A DNA stretch of 64,000 nt from Aphanomyces cochlioides (lineage: Eukaryota; Oomycota; Saprolegniomycetes; Saprolegniales; Verrucalvaceae). Shown piece after piece: positions 1-10,715 of this stretch (positions are counted from its first letter, which is position 1; the number at the start of each line of letters is the position of its first letter). Under the pieces are notes generated by a model that was given only the letters and a program-made list of their open reading frames with translations, did not search any database and was not told the DNA's origin. The position numbers and the translations under genes are program-made. The stretch spans positions 1 through 64,000 of the forward strand of contig JAHQRK010000056.1 in assembly GCA_019828595.1 (NCBI GenBank), written 5' to 3'.

Positions 1-3000
1 CATACCCCACAAAATGCTTTTTCTCCACTTTTTGAGTACCCACGTGCCACATGCACATCTCGACCCATCGATCCACTCGCCACGTCTGGCATGTTTGAAA
101 AGGTGTCATGCTCGTGTGGTGGACGACCCAGTTCGTCAACTTTGGTCCGGAATCGACACGCGAGAGTCCCAAGCATACCCCACAAAATGCATCTCGATGC
201 CACTTTTCCTCCACTTTTGGTCCCCACGTGCCACATGCACATCTCGACCCCATCGAGATACCCACTAGCCACGTCTGGCATGTTTGAAAGGTGTAATGCT
301 CGTATCGTAAACGACCAAGCACCAACTTGGTCCGAAATCAACACAAGAGTCCCAAGCATACCCACAAACTGCATCTCGATGCCACTTTTCTCCACTTTGG
401 TACCCACGTGCCACATGCACATATAGACCCCATCGGGATACCCCACTCGCCACGTCTGGCATGTTTTGAAAGGTGTCATGCTCATGTGGTGGACGACCAA
501 GCACCAACTTGGTCCGAAATCAACACGCAATACGTCCCAGCATACCCGACAAAATGCATATGATCCACTTTTTCTCCACTTTTTGGTACCCACGTGCCAC
601 ATGCACATCTCGACCCCATCGGATACCCCACTCGCCACGTCTGGCATGTTTGAAGGTGTTATGCTCGTGTGGTGGACAACCAAGCATCAACTTGGTCCGA
701 AATAAACGCAAGAGTCCCAAGCATACCCCCACAAATGCATCTCAATGCCACTTTTTCTCCACTTTTGGTACCCACGTGCCACATGCACATCTCGGACCCA
801 TCGGGATTGCCACTCGCCACGTCTGGCATGTTGAAAGGTGTCATGCTCGTGTGGTGGACGACCAAGCACCAACTTGGTCCAAAATCAACACACAAAGTCC
901 AAGCATACCCCACAAACTGCATCTCGATGCCACTTTTCTCCACTTTTTGGTACCCACATGCCACATGCACATATGAACCCCATCGAGATACCCACTCGCC
1001 ACGTCTGGCATGTTTGAAAGGTGTCATGCTCGTGTGGTGGACGACCAAGCACCAACTTGGTCCGAAATCAACACGCGAGAGTCCCAAGCATACCCCACAA
1101 AATGCATCTCGATGCCGCTTTTTCTCCACTTTTGGTACCCACGTGCCACATGCACATCTCGACCCCATCGAGATACCCACTCGCCACGTCTGGCATGTTT
1201 GAAAGGTGTCATGCTCGTGTGGTGGACGACCAAGCACCAACTTGGTCCGAAATCAACACGCGAGAGTCCCAAGCATACCCCACAAAATGCATCTCGATGC
1301 CACTTTTTCTCCGCTTTTGGTACCCACGTGCCACATGCACATCTTGTCGACCCCATCGAGATACCCACTCGCCACGTCTGGCATGTTTGAAAGGTGTCAT
1401 GCTCGTGTGGTGGACGACCAAGCACCAACTTGGTCCGAAATCAACACGCGATAGTCCCAAGCATACCCACAAAATGCATCTCGATGCCACTTTTTCTTCC
1501 ACTTTTGGTACCCACGTGCCACATGCACATCTCGACCCCATCGAGATACCCACTCGCCACGTCTGGCATGTTTGAAAGGTGTCATGCTCGTGTGGTGGAC
1601 GACCAAGCATCAACTTTGGTCCGAAATCAACACGCGATAGTCCCAAGCATACCCACAAACTGCATCTCGATGCCACTTTCTCCACTTTTGGGGTACCCAC
1701 GTGCCACATGCACATCTCGACCCCATCGAGATACCCACTCGCCACGTCTGGCATGTTTGAAAGGTGTCATGCTCGTGTGGTGGACGACCAAGCGCCAACT
1801 TGGTCCGAAATCAACACGCGAGAGTCCCAAGCATACCCCACAAAATGCATCTCGATGCCACTTTTTCTCCACTTTTGGTACCCACGTGCCACATGCACAT
1901 CTCGACCCCATCGAGATCCCCACTCGCCACGTCGAAATGGCATGTAGTTGAAAGGTGTCATGCTCGTGTGGTGGACGATACCAAGCACCAACTTCGGTCC
2001 GAAATCAACACGCAAGAGTCCCAAGCATCCCCACAAACTGCATCTCGATGCCACTTTTTTTCTCCGCTTTTGGTACCCACGTGCCACATGCACATCTCGA
2101 CCCCATCGAGATACCCACTCGCCACGTCTGGCATGTTTGAAAGGTGTCATGCTCGTGTGGTGGACGACCAAGCATCAACTTGGTCCGAAATCAACACGCG
2201 ATAGTCCCAAGCATACCCCACAAAATGCATCTCGATGCCACTTTTTCTCCACTTTTGGTACCCACGTGCCACATGCACATCTCGACCCCATCGAGATACC
2301 CACTCGCCACGTCTGGCATGTTTGAAAGGTGTCATGCTCGTGTGGTGGACGACCAAGCATCAACTTGGTCCGAAATCAACACGCGATAGTCCCAAGCATA
2401 CCCCACAAAATGCATCTGGATGCCACTTTTCTCCACTTTTGGTACCCACGTGCCACATGCACATCTCGACCCCATCGAGATACCCACTCGCCACGTCTGG
2501 CATGTTTGAAAGGTGTCATGCTCGTGTGGTGGACGACCAAGCACCAACTTGGTCCGAAATCAACACGCGATAGTCCCAAGCATACCCCACAAACTGCATC
2601 TCGATGCCACTTTTTCTCCGCTTTTGGTACCCACGTGCCACATGCACATCTCGACCCCATCGAGATACCCACTCGCCACGTCTGGCATGTTTGAAAGGTG
2701 TCATGCTCGTGTGGTGGACGACCAAGCATCAACTTGGTCCGAAATCAACACGCGATAGTCCAAGCATACCCCACAAAATGCATCTCGATGCCACTTTTTC
2801 TCCACTTTTGGTACCCACGTGCCACATGCGCATCTCGACCCCATCGAGACCCCCACTCGCCACGTCTGGCATGTTTGAAAGGTGTCATGCTCGTGTGGTG
2901 GACGACCAAGCACCAACTTGGTCCGAAATCAACACGCGATAGTCCCAAGCATACCCACAAACTGCATCTCGATGCCACTTTTTCTCCGCATTTGGTACCC

Positions 3001-4482
3001 ACGTGCCACATGCGCGTCTCGACCCCATCGAGATACCCACTCGCCACGTCTGGCATGTTTGAAAGGTGTCATGCTCGTGTGGTGGACGACCAAGCACCAA
3101 CTTGGTCCGAAATCGACACGCGATAGTCCCAAGCATACCCCACAAAATGCATCTCGATGCCACTTTTTCTCCACTTTTGGTACCCACGTGCCACATGCAC
3201 ATCTCGACCCCATCGAGATACCCACTCGCCACGTCTGGCATGTTTGAAAGGTGTCATGCTCGTGTGGTGGACGACCAAGCATCAACTTGGTCCGAAATCA
3301 ACACGCGAGAGTCCCAAGCATACCCCACAAAATGCGTCTCGATGCCACTTTTTTCTCCACTTTTGGTACCCACGTGCCACATGCGCATCTCGACCCCATC
3401 GAGATACCCACTCGCCACGTCTGGCATGTTTGAAAGGTGTCATGCTCGTGTGGTGGACGACCAAGCATCAACTTGTCCCGAAATCAACACGCGATAGTCC
3501 CAAGCATACCCCACAAACTGCATCTCGATGCCACTTTTTCTCCACTTTTGGTACCCACGTGCCACATGCATATCTCGACCCCATCGAGATACCCACTCGC
3601 CACGTCTGGCATGTTTGAAAGGTGTCATGCTCGTGTGGTGGACGACCAAGCACCAACTTGGTCCGAAATCAACACGCGATAGTCCCAAGCATACCCCACA
3701 AACTGCATCTCGATGCCACTTTTTCTCCGCTTTTGGTACCCACGTGCCACATGCACATCTCGACCCCATCGAGATACCCACTCGCCACGTCTGGCATGTT
3801 TGAAAGGTGTCATGCTCGTGTGGTGGACGACCAAGCATCAACTTGGTCCGAAATCAACACGCGATAGTCCCAAGCATACCCCACAAAATGCATCTCGATG
3901 CCACTTTTTCTCCACTTTTGGTACCCACGTGCCACATGCACATCTCGACCCCATCGAGATACCCACTCGCCACGTCTGGCATGTTTGAAAGGTGTCATGC
4001 TCGTGTGGTGGACGACCAAGCATCAACTTGGTCCGAAATCAACACGCGATAGTCCCAAGCATACCCCACAAAATGCATCTCGATGCCACTTTTTCTCCAC
4101 TTTTGGTACCCACGTGCCACATGCATATCTCGACCCCATCGAGATACCCACTCGCCACGTCTGGCATGTTTGAAAGGTGTCATGCTCGTGTGGTGGACGA
4201 CCAAGCATCAACTTGGTCCGAAATCAACACGCGAGAGTCCCAAGCATACCCCACAAAATGCATCTCGATGCCACTTTTTTTCTCCACTTTTGGTACCCAC
4301 GTGCCACATGCACATCTCGACCCCATCGAGATACCCACTCGCCACGTCTGGCATGTTTGAAAGGTGTCATGCTCGTGTGGTGGACGACCAAGCACCAACT
4401 TGGTCCGAAATCAACACGCGAGAGTCCCAAGCATACCCCACAAAATGCATCTCGATGCCACTTTTTCTCCACTTTTGGTACC

Positions 4483-4488
4483 CACGTG
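4483..4488. promoter_or_regulatory. CACGTG palindrome repeated in the 185-bp satellite (representative copy)
   Basis: Each unit has one CACGTG within TACCCACGTGCCACATG. It is lost in only a few copies, for example near 956 (CACATG) and near 7808 (CACGTA). CACGTG is the core bound by many bHLH factors and is contained in the CDEI element of budding-yeast centromeres. That is established for those systems; binding here is speculative, because a satellite spreads any motif by copying. The entry marks a recurrent motif, not a demonstrated regulatory site. Confidence 0.35.
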
Positions 4489-4498
4489 CCACATGCAC

Positions 4499-4517
4499 AT
4501 CTCGACCCCATCGAGAT
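4499..4517. other. Hairpin motif of the 185-bp satellite (representative copy)
   Basis: ATCTCGA and TCGAGAT form a perfect 7-bp inverted repeat around a CCCCA loop. It recurs in almost every unit. In a variant common after about 3.5 kb (example 5608-5628), a C-to-T change before the left arm lets an eighth base pair form. The hairpin starts 10 bases after the CACGTG of the same unit (4483-4488). Function is unknown; a structured or protein-bound site is an inference. Confidence 0.75.
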
Positions 4518-7500
4518 ACCCACTCGCCACGTCTGGCATGTTTGAAAGGTGTCATGCTCGTGTGGTGGACGACCAAGCATCAACTTGGTCCGAAATCAAC
4601 ACGCGAGAGTCCCAAGCATACCCCACAAAATGCATCTCGATGCCACTTTTTCTCCACTTTTGGTACCCACGTGCCACATGCACATCTCGACCCCATCGAG
4701 ATACCCACTCGCCACGTCTGGCATGTTTGAAAGGTGTCATGCTCGTGTGGTGGACGACCAAGCACCAACTTGGTCCGAAATCAACACGCGAGAGTCCCAA
4801 GCATACCCCACAAAATGCATCTCGATGCCACTTTTTCTCCACTTTTGGTACCCACGTGCCACATGCACATCTCGACCCCATCGAGATACCCACTCGCCAC
4901 GTCTGGCATGTTTGAAAGGTGTCATGCTCGTGTGGTGGACGACCAAGCATCAACTTGGTCCGAAATCAACACGCGATAGTCCCAAGCATACCCCACAAAC
5001 TGCATCTCGATGCCACTTTTCTCCACTTTTGGTACCCACGTGCCACATGCACATCTCGACCCCATCGAGATACCCACTCGCCACGTCTGGCATGTTTGAA
5101 AGGTGTCATGCTCGTGTGGTGGACGACCAAGCACCAACTTGGTCCGAAATCAACACGCGAGAGTCCCAAGCATACCCCACAAACTGCATCTCGATGCCAC
5201 TTTTTCTCCGCTTTTGGTACCCACGTGCCACATGCACATCTCGACCCCATCGAGATACCCACTCGCCACGTCTGGCATGTTTGAAAGGTGTCATGCTCGT
5301 GTGGTGGACGACCAAGCATCAACTTGGTCCGAAATCAACACGCGAGAGTCCCAAGCATACCCCACAAACTGCATCTCGATGCCACTTTTTCTCCACTTTT
5401 GGTACCCACGTGCCACATGCACATCTCGACCCCATCGAGATACCCACTCGCCACGTCTGGCATGTTTGAAAGGTGTCATGCTCGTGTGGTGGACGACCAA
5501 GCATCAACTTGGTCCGAAATCAACACGCGATAGTCCCAATCATACCCCACAAAATGCATCTCGATGCCACTTTTTTCTCCACTTTTGGTACCCACGTGCC
5601 ACATGCATATCTCGACCCCATCGAGATACCCACTCGCCACGTCTGGCATGTTTGAAAGGTGTCATGCTCGTGTGGTGGACGACCAAGCATCAACTTGGTC
5701 CGAAATCAACACGCGATAGTCCCAAGCATACCCCACAAAATGCATCTCGATGCCACTTTTTCTCCACTTTTGGTACCCACGTGCCACATGCACATCTCGA
5801 CCCCATCGAGATACCCACTCGCCACGTCTGGCATGTTTGAAAGGTGTCATGCTCGTGTGGTGGACGACCAAGCATCAACTTGGTCCGAAATCAACACGCG
5901 ATAGTCCCAATCATACCCCACAAAATGCATCTCGATGCCACTTTTTCTCCACTTTTGGTACCCACGTGCCACATGCATATCTCGACCCCATCGAGATACC
6001 CACTCGCCACGTCTGGCATGTTTGAAAGGTGTCATGCTCGTGTGGTGGACGACCAAGCATCAACTTGGTCCGAAATCAACACGCGAGAGTCCCAAGCATA
6101 CCCCACAAACTGCATCTCGATGCCACTTTTTCTCCACTTTTGGTACCCACGTGCCACATGCACATCTCGACCCATCGAGATACCCACTCGCCACGTCTGG
6201 CATGTTTGAAAGGTGTCATGCTCGTGTGGTGGACGACCAAGCATCAACTTGGTCCGAAATCAACACGCGATAGTCCCAAGCATACCCCACAAAATGCATC
6301 TCGATGCCACTTTTTCTCCACTTTTGGTACCCACGTGCCACATGCATATCTCGACCCCATCGAGATACCCACTCGCCACGTCTGGCATGTTTGAAAGGTG
6401 TCATGCTCGTGTGGTGGACGACCAAGCACCAACTTGGTCCAAAATCAACACGCGAGAGTCCCAAGCATACCCCACAAAATGCATCTCGATGCCACTTTTT
6501 CTCCACTTTCGGTACCCACGTGCCACATGCATATCTCGACCCCATCGGAGATACCCACTCGCCACGTCTGGCATGTTTGAAAGGTGTCATGTCGTGTGGT
6601 GGACGACCAAGCACCAACTTGGTCCGAAATCAACACGCGAGAAGTCCCGAGCATACCCCACAAAATGCATCTCGATGCCACTTTTTCTCCGCTTTTGGTA
6701 CCCACGTGCCACATGCACATCTCGACCCCATCGAGATACCCACTCGCCACGTCTGGCATGTTTGAAAGGTGTCATGCTCGTGTGGTGGACGACCAAGCAT
6801 CAACTTGGTCCGAAATCAACACGCGATAGTCCCAATCATACCCCACAAAATGCATCTCGATGCCACTTTTTCTCCACTTTTGGTACCCACGTGCCACATG
6901 CATATCTCGACCCATCGAGATACCCACTCGCCACGTCTGGCATGTTTGAAAGGTGTCATGCTCGTGTGGTGGACGACCAAGCATCAACTTGGTCCGAAAT
7001 CAACACGCGAGAGTCCCAAGCATACCCCACAAAATGCATCTCGATGCCACTTTTTCTCCACTTTCGGTACCCACGTGCCACATGCATATCTCGACCCCAT
7101 CGAGATACCCACTCGCCACGTCTGGCATGTTTGAAAGGTGTCATGCTCGTGTGGTGGACGACCAAGCACCAACTTGGTCCGAAATCAACACGCGAGAGTC
7201 CCAAGCATACCCCACAAAATGCATCTCGATGCCACTTTTTCTCCACTTTTGGTACCCACGTGCCACATGCATATCTCGACCCCATCGAGATACCCACTCG
7301 CCACGTCTGGCATGTTTGAAAGGTGTCATGTCGTGTGGTGGACGACCAAGCATCAACTTGGTCCGAAATCAACACGCGTCCCAAGCATACCCCACAAAAT
7401 GCATCTCGATGCCACTTTTTCTCCACTTTTGGTACCCACGTGCCACATGCATATCTCGACCCCATCGAGATACCCACTCGCCACGTCTGGCATGTTTGAA

Positions 7501-8393
7501 AGGTGTCATGCTCGTGTGGTGGACGACCAAGCATCAACTTGGTCCGAAATCAACACGCGAGAGTCCCAAGCATACCCCACAAACTGCATCTCGATGCCAC
7601 TTTTTCTCCACTTTTGGTACCCACGTGCCACATGCATATCTCGACCCCATCGAGATACCCACTCGCCACGTCTGGCATGTTTGAAAGGTGTCATGCTCGT
7701 GCGGTGGACGACCAAGCACCAACTTGGTCCGAAATCAACACGCGAGAGTCCCAAGCATACCCCACAAAATGCATCTCGATGCCACTTTTTCTCCACTTTT
7801 GGTACCCACGTACCACATGCATATCTCGACCCCATCGAGATACCCACTCGCCACGTCTGGCATGTTTGAAAGGTGTCATGCTCGTGCGGTGGACGACCAA
7901 GCACCAACTTGGTCCGAAATCAACACGCGAGAGTCCCAAGCATACCCCACAAAATGCATCTCGATGCCACTTTTTTCTCCACTTTCGGTACCCACGTGCC
8001 ACATGCATATCTCGACCCCATCGAGATACCCACTCGCCACGTCTGGCATGTTTGAAAGGTGTCATGCTCGTGTGGTGGACGACCAAGCATCAACTTGGTC
8101 CGAAATCAACACGCGAGAGTCCCAATCATACCCCACAAAATGCATCTCGATGCCACTTTTTCTCCACTTTTGGTACCCACGTGCCACATGCACATCTTGA
8201 CCCCATCGAGATACCCACTCGCCACGTCTGGCATGTTTGAAAGGTGTCATGCTCGTGTGGTGGACGACCAAGCACCAACTTGGTCCGAAATCAACACGCG
8301 ATAGTCCCAAGCATACCCCACAAAATGCATCTCGATGCCACTTTTTCTCCACTTTTGGTACCCACGTGCCACATGCATATCTAAGAGGTGGCT

Positions 8394-9356
8394 ATGAAAA
8401 GATCCAAGAAGGCGGAATACAACAAACGTGCTCGCGAAAAAAAGCACAACACTGAGGTTGCGAATCAAGGGCGGGGTGCCATCATTTTGCACCATACGGA
8501 CATGGATAAGAGCGACGAAGAGGAAACCAAGGAGGGAGAAGACGGAATCCATTATCGCGCTCAAAGTGACCATCATCTCAAGATTCTGGCAGCTCAGGAG
8601 CAAGAAGATCGCGAGCGCAGAGTTGACAATCGAAGGATCTATGCTGCGCTACAACCTAACCGTATGAATGAAGGAGGTGAAGAAGAAACCAAGGAAGAAG
8701 ATATTTCCGATGGAAATGTGGATTGCAACACTGACAATCAATTACTTGCCTTGGCAAATGCTGATCCTCCGCTAAACGTGGATGTGGATTTGATTGATGT
8801 ACCTCCTCGCGAGCAAGGACTAAATCTCCGGAATAAACCCAAGGGTCGCCCGAAGAAGAAGAGTGGTCACAACAGTGCACGCGTCAGTTTCGATGACTTC
8901 GATGAATCATTGGTGCCTCTTCATACTATTGAGCAGCGTTCGATTTGCCGCCATTGCGAAGCGAAGATTTGGCCAGGCGAAGAAAAGGACTGCTGCGGTG
9001 GAGGCTCTCGAGTGCTGCCTGTTGCTACCTGGCCTGACACACCCGAGTTTCGCGAATACATTGCTTTGTTCAAAACCAGAGGGTTTGTCAATAACACTCG
9101 CCGGTACAACGCCCTCTTTGCCTTTACATCTATTGGTACCCTAGAAATTATTCACGGCAACGGTGGGCCGAGATCTTATACAATCCAAGGCGCTTTGCAT
9201 CATTTGATTGGACCACTGTTGCCTGCGGACGAAGAACAAGCCAGTTACGCCCAGATCTACATTACGGATCCTGAAACGCAAGCAAGCATACGACGAAGAA
9301 TGCTTGGGGGAAATCTTAATGTGTCAACTGTGACGAAAATCCAGCGTCTGACTAGC
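8394..9356 (+). pseudogene. Helitron Rep protein, N-terminal fragment (broken by satellite)
   Basis: Start: the frame has a TAA at 8382-8384 and its first ATG at 8394. About 321 residues look Helitron-derived before the frame runs into satellite, where it stays open by chance to a stop ending at 9521. Residues ~1-110 are charged, with basic KRSKKAEYNKRAREKK at the N terminus and acidic EEETKE stretches. GRPKKK at ~151-156 resembles an AT-hook. A zinc-binding pattern follows: CRHC at ~185-188 and CC at ~200-201, in the CxxCxA-W-GE-CC arrangement typical of Helitron N termini. Then come an F-x-N-x-R-x-Y-N-x-x-F-A-F-T-S-I-G segment, an IQGALHHLIGPLLP segment and a YAQIYITDPE segment, in the usual order of Helitron proteins. 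The expected following segment (about 50-70 residues) is absent and replaced by satellite. Role in an intact element: part of the Rep-helicase transposase. Identification is from memory of the family. Confidence 0.85.
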
Positions 9357-9825
9357 CACTTTAAGCCATACTCTGGCCAGAGGCTTGGACTCCGAAAGGC
9401 GAATTCCGACGCGATATGCGAATGTTACGAAGTAGGGCCTTTTTGGCTCGAAATACCGGACATTTTCATAGAGCAGCCAGGGACAGCTAAAACGTGTGTT
9501 TTTACTGTATTTTCATATTGACTTTGGACGAGTAAATCCTCTCCCCATAGTTCAACTTTTTACAGTAAGGGGACAATGTGTAACGTTGGTTACCACTATT
9601 GCAACTGATGGTGCTACTTTTTTTGATGGAGTACCACTGTTGATAGTGGGCCTACGGCGAGTATCATGAATCACTTAAGGGGTGTTGCATGAATACTTAG
9701 CAGGTGTATTACCCAGTATCAAAGTTTCAACTCATTGGATGTACGAGTTCAATAAGCGATATTAAACAATGTGATCTATTACTTAAAGCTCTAACGCAAC
9801 ACGTAAGTACGAGAGTAATTTTGAA
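9355..9825 (+). repeat. 965-bp satellite fragment inserted in the Helitron (first piece)
   Basis: From GCCACTTTAAG at 9355 the sequence matches the 965-bp satellite in the orientation of the right arm (compare 38350-38820). It ends within GTAATTTTGAA at 9825, where the satellite would continue with GGACAAACG. It interrupts the Helitron reading frame and introduces stops. It is about half a monomer and lies ~1.7 kb from the main array, in the opposite orientation to that array's near end. Confidence 0.93.
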
Positions 9826-9847
9826 CTGTTGCATTTCAGTTGCATTT
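9826..9847. other. 22-bp non-satellite spacer with direct repeat
   Basis: Between the two satellite pieces lies a 22-base segment that contains GTTGCATTT twice, separated by CA. It matches neither the flanking satellite continuation nor recognisable Helitron protein. It is probably filler made during the rearrangement that duplicated the neighbouring ~180 bp. Confidence 0.6.
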
Positions 9848-10032
9848 ACTGTTGATAGTGGGCCTACGGCGAGTATCATGAATCACTTAAGGGGTGTTGC
9901 ATGAATACTTAGCAGGTGTATTACCCAATATCAAAGTTTCAACTCATTGGATGTACGAGTTCAATAAGCGATATTAAACAATGTGATCTATTACTTAAAG
10001 CTCTAACGCAACACGTAAGTACGAGAGTAATT
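9848..10032 (+). repeat. 965-bp satellite fragment in the Helitron (second, duplicated piece)
   Basis: From ACTGTTGATAGTGGG at 9848 the sequence repeats 9646-9825 at a distance of 202 bases. It has one visible substitution (ACCCAATATC against ACCCAGTATC) and runs a few bases further, to GAGTAATT at 10032. Helitron coding sequence resumes immediately after. The near identity indicates a tandem duplication after the satellite entered the Helitron. Confidence 0.9.
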
Positions 10033-10033
10033 A

Positions 10034-10715
10034 TCGACAACCTGGGGAACAACGCTTATTTCGCATTAAGGAATTTCATTCGGCATATGACCCGCTTCAA
10101 TACCCTTTGCTCTTTCCCACTGGGACTTTGGGGTGGTCGTTTGACAACAAGAGCGGTCGCAATCATGAAAACGTGAGTTTGAACGATTATGCTCGATACC
10201 ATTTGCACGAGCGCGGTGCATTCTCTCCATTACATGCCAGCGGACCTCTATTTCAAGTGTTTGCAGTCGACAATTTTGCAAAGGTGGAAAATCAAAGGCT
10301 TCGATATATTCGTGACCAAACCAACAACCTCCGCAGCGACACGTACCGCGCACTTCATGACGCTGTTTCGCATGATGTGGACCTCAGAAGCATTGGAAAA
10401 AGGATTGTTTTGCCGTCATCTTACACGGGTGGACCTCGGTACATGAGACAACGTTACCTTGACGCCATGGCAATTGTTCGCAAGTTCGGTCGACCAGACC
10501 TTTTTATCACTGTGACATGCAATCCAAAGTGGGTTGAAATCGACAGGGAGCTGGAATTGGCGAAAGACGACTATGGATTTAAACGATCTCCAGCTGATCG
10601 ACTAGGCGGAGCTTTTTGTTCCATACGAAATGCTCGGGGATATCATGGTACAGACATTCACGCGCAAGTGCTTGTGAATTACTGTTTTCACGGCACAGTT
10701 AAGAAAACGCGGTGA
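10034..10715 (+). pseudogene. Helitron Rep protein, helitron-like N domain fragment
   Basis: The frame that opens after the satellite encodes RQPGEQRLFRIKEFHSAYDP and continues with LQYPLLFPTG and GW (10035-10130). DPLQYPLLFP-x-G-x-x-GW is a hallmark of the Helitron helicase-like N domain. Further along are LPSSYTGGPRYM (about 10411-10446) and LFITVTCNPKW (10500-10535), both strongly conserved in Helitrons. Homology seems to fade after ADRL at about 10605; the last ~35 residues to the stop at 10713-10715 do not look like the expected Rep continuation. The next part of the protein is on the other strand, just downstream, so the gene is broken by an inversion. There is no ATG near the start because the 5' part is separated by the satellite. 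Confidence 0.85.

Larger units (their letters stand above)
1..8382. repeat. 185-bp satellite, tandem array (~45 copies, left end outside window)
   Basis: The same ~185-bp unit recurs head to tail; the landmark that follows the GTTTGAAAGGTGTCATG segment falls at 3622, 3807, 3992, 4177, 4364, 4549, 4734, 4919, 5103 and 5288. Copies differ by single substitutions and 1-3-bp indels, for example CACCAAC or CATCAAC, CGCGAGA or CGCGATA, AAATGC or AACTGC. Divergence and indels are much denser in roughly the first 1000 bases than after 4 kb. Each unit holds CACGTG and a short perfect hairpin. The array stops at about 8382, where the unit's next bases (CGACCCC) are replaced by Helitron sequence. Several frames lack stops, so long apparent ORFs occur on both strands, but they are unlikely to be genes. 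I do not recognise the family. The length is near one nucleosome plus linker, as in many centromeric satellites, but that is only an analogy. Confidence 0.97.

Noticed and set aside
6213..7319. 368-codon open frame, and similar long frames on both strands across 1-8382
   Set aside because: The 185-bp unit lacks stops in several frames; 185 is not a multiple of 3, so frames rotate and close every three units. The products are rearranged repeats of the same segments in all frames, with no family resemblance.
8380..8381. Helitron 5' TC terminus at the satellite edge, inserted after A
   Set aside because: The satellite itself reads ATATCT at this point, so the TC is not diagnostic, and only a dozen bases would precede the start codon.
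1..8382. CRISPR array
   Set aside because: The whole 185-bp unit is repeated with no unique spacers, units are far too long, and the context is eukaryotic.
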